64,000 nt of DNA from Ideonella alba (GTDB taxonomy: Bacteria > Pseudomonadota > Gammaproteobacteria > Burkholderiales > Burkholderiaceae_C), in contig NZ_JAGQDF010000020.1 in assembly GCF_018069875.1 (NCBI RefSeq), forward strand, positions 1-64,000. The letters run 5' to 3'. The notes beneath the pieces are model-generated. The model was given only the letters and a program-made list of their open reading frames with translations, had not been told where the DNA came from and did no database searches. Positions 8,945 through 18,780 of this stretch are shown piece after piece (the stretch's first letter is position 1; each line of letters starts with the position of its first letter). The position numbers and the translations under genes were made by a program.

Positions 8945-11900
8945 ACCAACGTCACCCCAATGTCTTCTATATGGAGCGCAATGGCGCGTGGGGTGGCCAG
9001 CCGATAGAGGTCGCGCACCTTCAGTTGCACGCCCAGTCGGCTTTTGCAGGCCGCGACCAGGCGCAGCAGCTGCACCGAATGCATGCCATTGCGCAGCAGG
9101 TCATCGTCTGGTTCGATTGCGATAGAAGGCATCAGCTCACGCAGAATCTCGATGACCTCCGGCAGCGTCGGGCACTCAGCGTCGACCGCCGGGCACTCGA
9201 TGCTCGCCCGGTCGGCACTCGAGGGCTCTGGCGGCGGCAACTGCAAACGGTCGACCTTGCCGTTGCGGCTGAGCGGCAGGTGCTGCAGGAAGACCCAGGC
9301 ACCCGGAAGCATGTATTCCGGCAAGCGCTGCGCGAGCTGCGCACGGACGGCGTCGAGGTCCAACGCCGCGCCATCAGCGGTGACCAGATAGCCCACGAGC
9401 TGGAGGTCACCCGAGCCGCCCGGGTGAGCCGAGATCGCCGCCCCGCGTACGCCCGGCAGACCGACCAGGACGGCCTCAACTTCGCCGGGCTCGACCCGGA
9501 AGCCGCGGATCTTGACCTGGCTGTCCGTTCTTCCAAGGAACTCGATGTTGCCGTCGGGCCGGTAGAAGCCCTGGTCGCCGGTCCTGTACAGACGCTCGCC
9601 AGGCGCACCATAAGGATCGGGGACGAACTTCTCTGCGGTGAGGCCGGGCAGATTCAGGTAGCCGCGAGCGACCCCAGCGCCGCCGATGCAGATCTCGCCC
9701 GGAACGCCGAATGCCGTCGGCTCGAGGTTGGCGTCGAGCACGTACACGCGCACATTCGAAATCGAGCGGCCCAGCGGCACACTTGTGCCCGACGGCGGAC
9801 GGTCGGTCGGGTCAACGCGGCCGCGCGTGGCAATGATGGTGGCTTCAGTCGGGCCGTAGGTGTTGAACAGCGTGAAGTCCGGATGGCGGGTCAAGCGCTG
9901 CCAGCGCTCGACATGCTCCCATTTCGCGGCCTCGCCGCCGATCACGGTGATCCGGACCGAATGCGGGATCCGGCTTCGGTCATCGGCATGCGTCACCAGG
10001 GCGGCCCAGAACGCCGTCGGCAGATCCAGCACTGTGAGTTCTTCCGCGGCCATCCACGCGAGGAACTCTTCGTCGGGCGCCCGCAGTTCCGGCGGCGCGA
10101 TGACGAGCGTCGCGCCGACAAGCAGCGTGGGCACGATCTCCTCCAGCGATGCGTCGAAGCCGCATGAGCAGATCTGCAGAACGCGGTCTGAAGCAGTCAG
10201 CGCGCACGCTGTGCAATGCGACCACGCATGGTTCACGAGCGATCGGTTCGAGACGCCAACGCCCTTAGGGCGCCCGGTCGATCCGGACGTGAAGATGCAA
10301 TAGGCCAGATGGCCAGGCCGGGAAACGTTCAGCGGGCGCTCGGACGACTGGCCAGAAAGATTGTCATCACCCCCGTCCAGCACGATGACGCGTGCGGCCG
10401 AAGAACGCAGCGCCGGCGCGTGCCGCGCCGTCGTCAATAGGACCGGCGCACCTGTATCGGCAAGCACACCGTCGCGCCGCTCGGCCGGATAGCCCGGATC
10501 CAGCGGCACGTAGACGCCACCTGCCTTGAGAATGCCCAGCAGTGCGACGATCAATTCGACGCCGCGCTCGACGCAGGCGACGACGGCGACTTCCGGCCCC
10601 ACGCCGCACGAACGGAGGCAGTGCGCCAAGCGATTAGCACGCCGCTCCAGCTCGCCGTAGCTGACCCGGTGCGCTCCGGCCACGACCGCTGTCGCGCCGG
10701 GATGGGCATCCGCCTGCAGCTCGAACAGCTCGTGGACACACCGGTCCAGGTCCCAACCCTCGGATGTGTCGACGAAGTCTCTCAACAGCAGCCGGCGTTC
10801 GCTGGACGGAAGGACTGAGAGGTCCTGCAGACAGCGGCGGCTATCGGCCGAGATGGCGTGCAGCAGCGTCACGTAGTGGTCGAGCAACCGCTCAACGCTC
10901 GCTTCGTCGAGGCAGTCGGTGCTGTATTCGAACAGCAGCTCCAGACCCTCGCCCTTGCCAGGATTGCCGGCAATCACCACCACATCCAGGTCGAACTTGG
11001 CCGATCCGATGGCGATCGCTTCGTCGACGTCAACGACCAACTCGCCAAAGCGGGGTTGGGCTTCGAGGGAATCGTGGAACGAGAAGCCCACGTTGAACGG
11101 CGGTTCCCCTTGCAAAGTGGCCGACAGGTTCAACGCCTTGACGATCTCGCCGAGTGGCACCCGGCTGTGCGTCAACGCGAAGTCGATGGCGGCCGACGTA
11201 GCGTGTGCGAATGCCTCGAAGGGCATCCTCGGCGCGCAATCGAACGGCAACGGCAGCATGTTTACGAACATGCCGGTGGTCCACTGGTGCTTTGCCGCAG
11301 TGCGGTTGGCCAATGCCGTCCCGATGACAAAGCGTTGCTCGTTGCTGTGGCGCCCACAAAGCAGCCCGAAGGCGGAGAACATCAGCGCGAAACGCGTTAC
11401 CCCCAGACTGGCCGCGACTGTATCGACCGCGCGCACGAGTTCAGCCGCGAGAGGCCTGCGCGCCTGGGCACCGATGCCCTGGCGCCGGGGAGGCCGCGGG
11501 CGGTTCGAGAACAGGCGAACCTGGGGGTCAGACGACGCTAGCGCCCCGCGCCAGGCCGAAAGTTGCGCGCGAAACTCGGCAGACTGCAGCCATGCACGCT
11601 CTTCGCAGCAGTAGTCGCCGTACTGCGCTTCGATCTGCGGCAGTCCCGCTGCGGAACCCGTCGTGGCGGCGCTGTACAGCGTCGACAGGTCACGCACCAG
11701 GATCCGGAAGGATTGCCCGTCGTGCAAGAAGTGGTGTTCGGATTGCAACAGGACGTGCTCGTCCTGCGCCATTCGCAGCAGCAGCCAGCGTGCCAGCGGT
11801 GCTTGTGAAATGTCGAACCGGTGCGCGAGTTCGGCGGCGATATGGGCTTGCAGCGCAGGCTCGCGTTTACCCAGCGGAAGCGCGGACAAGTCGACCACCG

Positions 11901-13983
11901 GCAGCGGGACCTCGAGGCGCTGTGACACTTGGCGAAAGAGTTCACCGTCGTGCTGGATGAACGCGGTGCGCAAGATCTCATGGCGGTCGACCAATTGGAC
12001 GAGCGCGGTTTGCAGCGCCGGCACGTCCAGCGCTCCCCGAAAATTGAAGCGCGCGTGGAAGCGATAGGCGCGCCAGCCCTCACCAAGCTGCTCGAGAAAC
12101 CAGACCTGATGCTGAGCCTGCGAGGCGCAAGGTGTGCTACCGGCGGAGTCCGCGGCGAACGCGTCCTGCCCGTGTGGATCAAGCACGGCGATGCAAGCCT
12201 GGGCGAATTCGGAGAGGGTCATATTGCCCAGAGGCGCTGGCACCCGATGTCCGCCGAAGAGCTTGCGGCCCGCCCGGAAGCTGAGGTCGATCGCCTGAAT
12301 CGAGTTGCCGCCCAAGGTCGCGAACTGGTCGAGCCTGCCGACGCGGTCCAGACGGAGCACCTCCGCCCAGAGTTCGGCCAAGCGAGTCTCTAGGCCCGGC
12401 TTGGGTGCGACGTACGCGGTGGCGATCCCGTCGCGTCCCGATCCAGGCGGCGGCAGCGAGCGTCGGTCGATTTTCCCGCTTGGGCCATGCGGCATCGCAT
12501 CGAGGACGGTCCAGGCGGATGGGATCATGTAGTGCGGCAGCTTGTGAGCCAGCCCGTCGCGCAGTCCTTCGACGGTCAGGCGCCGGCCCGGCGCCGCGGT
12601 CAGGTAGCACACTAGCCGCCTTTCGCCCGGAACGCGTTCCCATGCAACGACCACGGCTTCATGGACACCGGGCTCGCGGGCGACCACTGCTTCGATTTCA
12701 CCGAGTTCGACACGGTGTCCGTTGATCTTGACTTGGTGGTCGATTCGGCCCGCAAACGTGATGCGACCGTCAGCGAGCCGCGCGCCGAGGTCGCCCGACC
12801 TGTACATTCGACTGCCCGGGGGGCCGTACGGATTGGGGATGAACTTTTCGGCGGTGAGATCCGGACAATTTAGATACCCCCGCGCCAAGCCTGAGCCGGC
12901 GATATGGATCTCGCCCACCTCGCCGGGTTGCACCGGCTCCAACTGCTCGTCGAGGATGTGGATCCAGGTCTCGTTGATCGGGTTTCCGAGCGGGACAGCG
13001 CTCGCGGCCTCCTGCGACGACACAGTGCCGCAGATGGCAAAGGTGGTCGTCTCTGTGGGCCCGTACCCGTTGACGAGCCGGCAGCCCGGCAGGGCCTTCA
13101 GCGCGCGTGCGACGGCACTGGGCATCAGCACGTCGCCGCCGGCAAGAAGCTGACGCAAGCTCGACATGCCCTCGAAATGGCCTGCACCGATGCGATGGAA
13201 CAATGGCGCCGTCAGCCAGGCTGTGGTCACGCGGTGGAGCTCGATCGCGGCGGCGATCGTCTCCGGGTTCACCGGGCCGGGTTCGAGGATTGCTACGGTG
13301 CCCCCATTCAGCAAGGCACCCCACAGTTCGAAGGTGGATGCATCGAACGCCAATGGCGCGGCGTGAAGCAGGACTTCCTTCGCGTCCAGATGCACGTAGT
13401 CCGGCTCGCAAACCAGCCGCAGCACACCTGCGTGCGGAGTGAGAATGCCCTTGGGAGCGCCGGTGGACCCCGAGCTGAACATGCAGTACGCCACGTCGCC
13501 GGGCGCGGACTGGCCCACCGGATCGCGAGGGCTCTGCGTCGCGAGGTCCGGCACGATGTCGTCAAGGCACACGGACCGCGCTTGAATACCGTGGGGCAGG
13601 CGCGCGATTCGATGTCCGTCCGTCACGAGGACGCGTGCCTCCGTTTCGCGCAGCTGGTGTGCCAGACGTTCCGAAGGGCAGTCTGCCTCGATGGGCACGT
13701 AGCCGCATCCCGCCTTCAGAATGCCAAGCAGGGCTTCGATCGCAGCGCTGCTGCGCGGCAGCCAGACACCCACCAGCGAACCTCGCGTCATGCCGAGGCC
13801 GCGCAGGTAGTGGGCCAACTGATTGGCCTTACGGTTCAGTTGACCGTAGGTCGTGTGTGCAGCTCCGCAGACAAGCGCGACAGCATCCGGCGACGTTCGC
13901 GCGTGGTGCTCGAACCGCTCTTGTATCGAATTCGAATCGCGGACCGCGCATCGCGCCGGCGCGTCAGTATGAGCTGGGTCCAT
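8941..13983 (-). CDS. NRPS, initiation plus one elongation module (A-T-C-A-T)
   Basis: A 1680-residue synthetase. Adenylation domain 1 covers about 25-515 (SSGSTGAPKG near 165, NGYGPTETTTF, A10 Lys in PSGKIDR near 505). The first carrier domain has LGGNSIQAI with Ser561. The condensation domain (about 625-1060) has the intact motif HHFLHDG near 750. Adenylation domain 2 spans about 1085-1570 (TSGSTGRPKG near 1232, NTYGPTEATII, RNGKVDR). The last carrier reads LLRNGMHSVQLL with Ser near 1636. No condensation domain precedes A1, so this is the loading protein. My hand-read A1 pocket code, DAFWLGGTF plus Lys, matches valine-type codes. The A2 pocket has Glu239 and Asp278, suggesting a basic or amide side chain. 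Start lies 57 bases after the receptor gene. Confidence 0.95.
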   Translation of the reverse strand: MDPAHTDAPARCAVRDSNSIQERFEHHARTSPDAVALVCGAAHTTYGQLNRKANQLAHYLRGLGMTRGSLVGVWLPRSSAAIEALLGILKAGCGYVPIEADCPSERLAHQLRETEARVLVTDGHRIARLPHGIQARSVCLDDIVPDLATQSPRDPVGQSAPGDVAYCMFSSGSTGAPKGILTPHAGVLRLVCEPDYVHLDAKEVLLHAAPLAFDASTFELWGALLNGGTVAILEPGPVNPETIAAAIELHRVTTAWLTAPLFHRIGAGHFEGMSSLRQLLAGGDVLMPSAVARALKALPGCRLVNGYGPTETTTFAICGTVSSQEAASAVPLGNPINETWIHILDEQLEPVQPGEVGEIHIAGSGLARGYLNCPDLTAEKFIPNPYGPPGSRMYRSGDLGARLADGRITFAGRIDHQVKINGHRVELGEIEAVVAREPGVHEAVVVAWERVPGERRLVCYLTAAPGRRLTVEGLRDGLAHKLPHYMIPSAWTVLDAMPHGPSGKIDRRSLPPPGSGRDGIATAYVAPKPGLETRLAELWAEVLRLDRVGRLDQFATLGGNSIQAIDLSFRAGRKLFGGHRVPAPLGNMTLSEFAQACIAVLDPHGQDAFAADSAGSTPCASQAQHQVWFLEQLGEGWRAYRFHARFNFRGALDVPALQTALVQLVDRHEILRTAFIQHDGELFRQVSQRLEVPLPVVDLSALPLGKREPALQAHIAAELAHRFDISQAPLARWLLLRMAQDEHVLLQSEHHFLHDGQSFRILVRDLSTLYSAATTGSAAGLPQIEAQYGDYCCEERAWLQSAEFRAQLSAWRGALASSDPQVRLFSNRPRPPRRQGIGAQARRPLAAELVRAVDTVAASLGVTRFALMFSAFGLLCGRHSNEQRFVIGTALANRTAAKHQWTTGMFVNMLPLPFDCAPRMPFEAFAHATSAAIDFALTHSRVPLGEIVKALNLSATLQGEPPFNVGFSFHDSLEAQPRFGELVVDVDEAIAIGSAKFDLDVVVIAGNPGKGEGLELLFEYSTDCLDEASVERLLDHYVTLLHAISADSRRCLQDLSVLPSSERRLLLRDFVDTSEGWDLDRCVHELFELQADAHPGATAVVAGAHRVSYGELERRANRLAHCLRSCGVGPEVAVVACVERGVELIVALLGILKAGGVYVPLDPGYPAERRDGVLADTGAPVLLTTARHAPALRSSAARVIVLDGGDDNLSGQSSERPLNVSRPGHLAYCIFTSGSTGRPKGVGVSNRSLVNHAWSHCTACALTASDRVLQICSCGFDASLEEIVPTLLVGATLVIAPPELRAPDEEFLAWMAAEELTVLDLPTAFWAALVTHADDRSRIPHSVRITVIGGEAAKWEHVERWQRLTRHPDFTLFNTYGPTEATIIATRGRVDPTDRPPSGTSVPLGRSISNVRVYVLDANLEPTAFGVPGEICIGGAGVARGYLNLPGLTAEKFVPDPYGAPGERLYRTGDQGFYRPDGNIEFLGRTDSQVKIRGFRVEPGEVEAVLVGLPGVRGAAISAHPGGSGDLQLVGYLVTADGAALDLDAVRAQLAQRLPEYMLPGAWVFLQHLPLSRNGKVDRLQLPPPEPSSADRASIECPAVDAECPTLPEVIEILRELMPSIAIEPDDDLLRNGMHSVQLLRLVAACKSRLGVQLKVRDLYRLATPRAIALHIEDIGVTLV

Positions 13984-14040
13984 CGTCAGAGAAAATCGGC
14001 GATGTGGGGAGGTGGGATCAGGAAGAGCTTCGCTAACTGC

Positions 14041-16236
14041 TCAGAGCTTCCATTCCAGGGTGGCGCGAACCGTTGCCGCGCGCTCTTCTCGGGTCCTCTG
14101 CTGGAAGGTGCCGCTGGCATCCAAGTTCATCTGGTCAGTGAGCGTCGGTTGTCTCGACAAATTGCTCAGCGCGATGCGCAGCTGTGTGTCCTGATTCAAC
14201 TTCCATAGGGCGTACGCATCCCAGACCGTCGAGCGATGACGACGCTCCAGCAGGGAGCTCGAGGCGCGGGCCGTACGTATTGACGAATACGTCAGGCTGG
14301 TGCCCACGGTGAGATGATGGGTCGGCAGTTGATAGTCGATCCCGACACTGGAGGTGAACGGCGTCTGCCCAACCATGCGGTTGCCGGGCTCGGGCCAGTT
14401 CGACAGGTGTGACCAGTTCCACCCCACGTTGCCGCGAAGGTCGACTTGGGGCCACTCCGCGCCCAGCTTCCGGAGGCTGAGCTTGCCGCTCAGCTCCAGG
14501 CCGGTCGTGATGGCCTTGCCATTGTTGAAGGGGCGCACGACCCAAGCTCCATCGACGAAGCTCAGTTCCTGGACGGTCACGTCGTCGATGCTACGGGCGT
14601 ACGCCGTGGCGCTGACCATGCCGTCCAGCGCAGGCAAATAGTGTTCAAGTGAAATATCCAGGCCCCATGCCAGCTCCGGGCTTAGCGCCGGGTTGCCGCT
14701 GGTGTTCGGTGTGGTCGGCGTGTTGTCGTTGGCGACGTGCCGACGCGGATTGAGCTGGTCGGGCGTAGGAGCCTTGTAGGTCCGGCTTAACCCCAAGCGC
14801 AGCTGGTCGTCTTTGTATTCGAGCGGGCGCCAGACCATCTGGACGATCGGACTCAGTACCGCTGACCGGCTGTCGACGGTGCTGATGGTGTTGCCCGAGG
14901 CGTGCGTCAGCAGCGTTTCCCAACGAACACCAGCGTAGACCGACAACTCCTTGGTTATGGCCCATTCGTCTTGTGCGAATAGCGCGAGCTTGTCGATCCT
15001 GACGTCATTGATCTCGACCAGGTCGACGGCCGGATAGCCCGGCGGCGCCGACTGAAACTGCCGCCTGTCTTCGGACAGATTGGTCACCGAACCATCCCAG
15101 CCGAATTCCATCGCGTGGCCCTCGACCACCGGGGCTCGGAACTTGCCGTTGACAGTGAGCGTCCGCGTAAAGGTGGTCGCGAAGATGTCTTCATTGAGGG
15201 TGCGGAGGCCGTTTTCGTCAAAGCCTTCGAAGTGCGACGTGCCGAGGATGCGGAAGCGGCTCATCCCGAGCTTGAGGTCGAGGTCCGCTTCGTCGAACAG
15301 CTGCTGCCGCCACGCGAGGCGAAAGCGAGCGAGCTGGGCATTGATCCGCGAGAACTGCGTGTCGCTGGCGAAAGTCGGAACGACCCCGGTTGTGGAAATC
15401 CGTTCGTCGCTGGTGCGGTCTTCGATTCGACGCAGCGACAGCCATGGATCCAGCGTGAGGACAGTTCGGTCAACCGGCTTCCACTTGAGGGCCGATGCAA
15501 ACTCAAGCTTGTCGATTCGCAGCGAATTCTCCTGGTCGGTATGCCGCCGCAGGAACTCGAAGCCGCTTGCATCCGTTGCGCTTTGATTGAGGGTGGTGGG
15601 CGTGCGCGAGTTGGTTTCGCTGGCCGAGGGCGAGAGCGAATATGACAAGTCGTTGACGACGCCAGAGAGCTCGCCGTTGATAGCGTAGCTTTCCTCGCCC
15701 TTCGGACCTCCAGCAGTGACTCGAATCGAGCGCGTGGCTTTCCGGGGGGGCTGGCGCAGGATGATGTTAATCGTGCCCGCGATTGCCTGGGTACTTTGGT
15801 CAGCGGTTGCGACCCGGCTGACCTCGATCCTTTCCACCAGGGAAGGGGACAAGGATTCGATCGCGAACCCAGGCGGAGCAGAATCTCCGTTGATCAGAAT
15901 CTGCGTGTAGCCATTGCCCAGTCCGCGCATGCGGATGTCGGTCTTGCCCTGCCTACTAACGACCTCAAGGCCGGGAACGCGCCGCATCGAGTCTGCAAGA
16001 TTCGTGTCGCCAAATTTTGTCAGTTCCGCCTGAGTCACCGTAACGCGCGCCGTAGTAGCACTCCGCTGATCGGCTAGCCCGTCGTCAGCAGCCGCGGTGA
16101 CCTGGACTTGTTGGACGGCGCTATCCGCCGCGGCTGCGGTTCGGCTGGGGTCTTCAGCGAAAACAGACTGGCAAGCAAGAGCCGAATACACCAACGTCGC
16201 AGTTGTGGGCAGGTGCGCGACAGCCAATCGATGCAT
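14041..16236 (-). CDS. TonB-dependent outer-membrane receptor
   Basis: A receptor of about 731 residues. The chosen start (MHRLAVAH) gives a clear signal peptide ending VFA, followed by a plug domain: VQVTAAADDG as a TonB-box-like region, then DTNLADSMRRVPGLEVVSRQ, MRGLGNGYTQILINGD and a SPSLVERIEV segment. The remainder alternates polar and hydrophobic residues as in a 22-strand barrel and ends in a short beta-strand motif (LEWKL). The frame is open 51 codons further upstream to 16389, but those residues would hide the signal peptide. It is first in the NRPS operon, so it probably recovers a metal-loaded or other form of the product, or protects the producer. No FecI/FecR regulators were seen. 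Confidence 0.92.
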   Translation of the reverse strand: MHRLAVAHLPTTATLVYSALACQSVFAEDPSRTAAAADSAVQQVQVTAAADDGLADQRSATTARVTVTQAELTKFGDTNLADSMRRVPGLEVVSRQGKTDIRMRGLGNGYTQILINGDSAPPGFAIESLSPSLVERIEVSRVATADQSTQAIAGTINIILRQPPRKATRSIRVTAGGPKGEESYAINGELSGVVNDLSYSLSPSASETNSRTPTTLNQSATDASGFEFLRRHTDQENSLRIDKLEFASALKWKPVDRTVLTLDPWLSLRRIEDRTSDERISTTGVVPTFASDTQFSRINAQLARFRLAWRQQLFDEADLDLKLGMSRFRILGTSHFEGFDENGLRTLNEDIFATTFTRTLTVNGKFRAPVVEGHAMEFGWDGSVTNLSEDRRQFQSAPPGYPAVDLVEINDVRIDKLALFAQDEWAITKELSVYAGVRWETLLTHASGNTISTVDSRSAVLSPIVQMVWRPLEYKDDQLRLGLSRTYKAPTPDQLNPRRHVANDNTPTTPNTSGNPALSPELAWGLDISLEHYLPALDGMVSATAYARSIDDVTVQELSFVDGAWVVRPFNNGKAITTGLELSGKLSLRKLGAEWPQVDLRGNVGWNWSHLSNWPEPGNRMVGQTPFTSSVGIDYQLPTHHLTVGTSLTYSSIRTARASSSLLERRHRSTVWDAYALWKLNQDTQLRIALSNLSRQPTLTDQMNLDASGTFQQRTREERAATVRATLEWKL

Positions 16237-16663
16237 GTCGGTCTGCGGGCGAACCACGATCCTGGCGCCAACGTGCTGCCACAAGCGAACTGACGCCTCC
16301 GTTACTAGCCGTAGATTGGGGAATGCAACTAATGGGCCCCAAAGAACCTGTCCGCCCGTGACGCTGGGCGCTAGCTTAGCACTAGGCACTGGAATGCTAC
16401 TAATGACGCCTCCCTGGATGCCCCATCATTGGGGCCGGCTAAGCCCCCCGCAAGCACCCGAACGATTGTTCTACTTTGCTCCCGATTGCCTTTGTCGACA
16501 ATTTCACTGCGGAGCAGGCTCGGATGCTACACGAAAACTTTTCGGTGCGAACCCCGGCTTTCGTTTCATCAAGTTCAGCAGGAAGGCACGTGGTGCATGC
16601 GGTCGCAGGTGAAATGAAGAGGCTCTACTGAATTTCCAGTGGGTTACCGGGCAAGGGTTCGTA
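16237..16663. promoter_or_regulatory. Upstream region of the NRPS operon
   Basis: About 430 bases between the receptor start and the IS3 element. The promoter of the whole minus-strand operon should lie here, but no convincing -35/-10 pair and no Fur-box-like inverted repeat was found by eye. Part of it stays open in frame with the receptor gene. The right edge is cut by an IS3-family terminus, so some original upstream sequence may be lost. Confidence 0.4.
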
Positions 16664-16702
16664 TGAATAGGCCCCGGTTCCGCGGAGGCCAGTCGGTTTA
16701 AG

Positions 16703-17565
16703 TCAGACGATCGCGGCCTGACCAGCGCTTTGCCGATGGTAATTGGCTTCAAACTCAGCCGGCGGCACGTGACCCAGCGGACCCATCAGGCGGTGATGGT
16801 TGAACCAGGCCACCCATTCCAGGGTGGCCAGTTCCACCGCCTGCTTGGTCTTCCACGGCCCGCGCCGGTGGATGACCTCAGCCTTGTAGAGCCCGTTGAT
16901 CGTCTCGGCCAGCGCGTTGTCGTAGCTGTCGCCCTTGGAGCCCACGGAGGGCTCAATGCCGGCTTCAGCCAGGCGCTCGCTGTAGCGAATCGACAGGTAT
17001 TGCGAGCCCCTGTCGGAGTGGTGCGTCAGGCTGCCGTCGTCGTCGGGCTTGCGGTCATACAGCGCCTGCTCCAGTGCATCCAGGACGAACTCCGTGTGCA
17101 TCGAACTGCTCTGGCGCCAGCCGACGATGCGCCGGCTGAAGACGTCCACCACAAAGGCCACGTAGACCCAGCCCTGCCAGGTCGAGACGTAGGTGAAGTC
17201 CGACACCCACAGCTGATTCGGCCTCTCGGCTCTGAACTGCCGATTGACCCGGTCCAGCGGGCACGGCGACTTCGGGTCAGGGATGGTGGTGCGCAGCGCC
17301 TTGCCTCGGCGAACGCCCTGCAAGCCCTGCAGCCGCATCAGACGCTCGACCGTACAGCGCGCCACCTCGATGCCCTCGCGGTTGAGCTGATGCCAGACCT
17401 TCTCGGCACCATAGACCTGAAAGTTGGCCCGCCAGACCCGCTCGACTTCGGGCACGAGGACAGCGTCGCGCTGGGCTCGATGGGACCGCAGCTCAGGCCT
17501 GCGCTGACACGCGGCGTGGTGCCGGTAGGCGGATGGGGCGATCTGCAGCACACGGCAGATCGACT
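16703..17565 (-). pseudogene. IS3-family OrfB, main fragment, cut by insertion
   Basis: The main part of an OrfB transposase: an HTH-like start (SICRVLQIAPSAY), the DDE integrase core with WVSDFTYV (first Asp), HHSDRGSQY (second Asp) and NALAETINGLYK (Glu), and the C-terminal motif GPLGHVPPAEFE. The first residues of OrfB lie on the far side of the inner IS3. Rejoining across the insertion and removing one ACT copy restores VESICRVLQ in frame. An apparently longer reading frame that runs on to 17740 enters the inner element and is not native. Confidence 0.85.
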
Positions 17566-17626
17566 TGAATCGCCCCGGGTTCAGTAGACACCTTCGAGCC
17601 TCAAACTGAGCCCAATAGGAGGTGCC

Positions 17627-17908
17627 ATGACGAAGAACCAGCACTACCCGGAAGAATTCAAGATCGAGGCGGTCAAGCAGATCACCGAGCGAGGCCACAA
17701 GGTGGCCGAGGTTGCGACCCGCCTGGGGGTGAGCCAGCACAGCTTGTACAAGTGGATCAAGCTCTTTGGTCAGCCTGCGCAGGACCGCCAGGCCCAGGCG
17801 TCGCAGACGGAGGAATTGCGGCGCCTGAAGGCTGAGCTGCGGCGCGTGACCGAGGAGCGCGACATCCTAAAAAAGGCCGCCGCGTACTTTGCCAAGCAGT
17901 CCGGGTGA
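17627..17908 (+). CDS. IS3-family OrfA (HTH protein)
   Basis: A 93-residue OrfA with the family helix-turn-helix (FKIEAVKQITERGHKVAEVATRLGVS, then SLYKWIK) and a C-terminal leucine-zipper-like heptad region (LRRLKAELRRVTEERDILKKAA). It binds the terminal repeats and pairs with OrfB. The A6G run near 17869-17875 (ctaaaaaaggc) is a typical -1 frameshift site producing the OrfAB transposase. A good ribosome binding site (aggagg) precedes the ATG. Confidence 0.93.
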   Translation: MTKNQHYPEEFKIEAVKQITERGHKVAEVATRLGVSQHSLYKWIKLFGQPAQDRQAQASQTEELRRLKAELRRVTEERDILKKAAAYFAKQSG

Positions 17909-18780
17909 GGTACGCGTTCATCAAGGCGAACGAGGCCCAGCACAGTGTTCGGCGCATGTGCAAGGTGATGCAGGTGCACCCCAGCGGCTATTACGCGTGG
18001 AAGGCCGATCCGCAAAGCCCAAGGGCCAGGGATGATCAACGCCTGACCGGCCTGCTTAAGCAAGCCTGGCTGGAGAGTGGCGGCGTGTACGGCTATCGCA
18101 AACTGACGCTGGACATGCGCGACCTGGGCGAGCGCTGCGGCAAGCACCGCGTGGCGCGCTTGCTCAAGCGGGAGGGCCTGCGCTCGCAGACCGGGTACAG
18201 GCGCCGGCCGGGGGCGCGTGGCGGCAAGCCTGCCGTGGTCGCACCCAACCACCTGCAGCGCCAGTTCTCAGTGGCCGAGCCCAACCAGTCCTGGGTGACC
18301 GACATCACCTACATCCGCACGCACGAGGGCTGGCTGTACCTGGCGGTTGTGGTGGACCTGTTCTCGCGCCAGGTGGTGGGCTGGTCGATGGGCAGTCGCA
18401 TCGACACCCGCTTGGCGCTGGATGCCCTGCTGATGGCCTTGTGGCGCCGCCGGCCCAAGGAGGTCGTCACGGTGCACTCGGACCAGGGCTGCCAGTTCAC
18501 CGGGCATGAGTGGCAGACCTTCCTGCGTGACCACAACCTGATCAGCAGCATGAGCCGGCGCGGCAACTGCCACGACAACGCCGTGGCCGAGAGCTTCTTC
18601 CAGTTGCTCAAGCGCGAGCGCATCCGCCAGCAGATCTACGCAACACGCGGCGATGCCCGCGCCGATGTCTTTGACTACATCGAGATGTTCTATAACCCCA
18701 AGCGGCGCCACGGCACTGCCGGCAACACTTCGCCGGTAGAGTTCGAACGACGCCACTCCCAACGGCTCACGGGTGTCTAG
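17905..18780 (+). CDS. IS3-family OrfB (DDE transposase)
   Basis: A 291-residue catalytic subunit. It has the N-terminal HTH_21-like segment (VMQVHPSGYYAWK, GVYGYRKL) and the integrase core with WVTDITYI, HSDQGCQFT and NAVAESFFQLLK giving the D, D and E residues, ending in the conserved GNTSPVEFE motif. It overlaps OrfA by 4 bases as GTGA and is in the -1 frame relative to it, so it is probably made both alone and as a frameshift fusion. Confidence 0.94.
   Translation: MRYAFIKANEAQHSVRRMCKVMQVHPSGYYAWKADPQSPRARDDQRLTGLLKQAWLESGGVYGYRKLTLDMRDLGERCGKHRVARLLKREGLRSQTGYRRRPGARGGKPAVVAPNHLQRQFSVAEPNQSWVTDITYIRTHEGWLYLAVVVDLFSRQVVGWSMGSRIDTRLALDALLMALWRRRPKEVVTVHSDQGCQFTGHEWQTFLRDHNLISSMSRRGNCHDNAVAESFFQLLKRERIRQQIYATRGDARADVFDYIEMFYNPKRRHGTAGNTSPVEFERRHSQRLTGV

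Noticed and set aside
8932-10167. 411-codon open frame on the plus strand across the NRPS gene
   Set aside because: It is antisense to the well-supported A2 domain of the NRPS and its translation is Arg/Ala/Gln-rich without motifs, a shadow typical of high-GC DNA.
16237-16389. Upstream extension of the TonB receptor frame
   Set aside because: The extra 51 residues would bury an otherwise clear signal peptide; the internal ATG at 16236 is the better start.
17566-17740. Apparent N-terminus of the outer OrfB running into the inner IS3
   Set aside because: These codons belong to the inserted element, and the true OrfB N-terminus lies on the far side of it.
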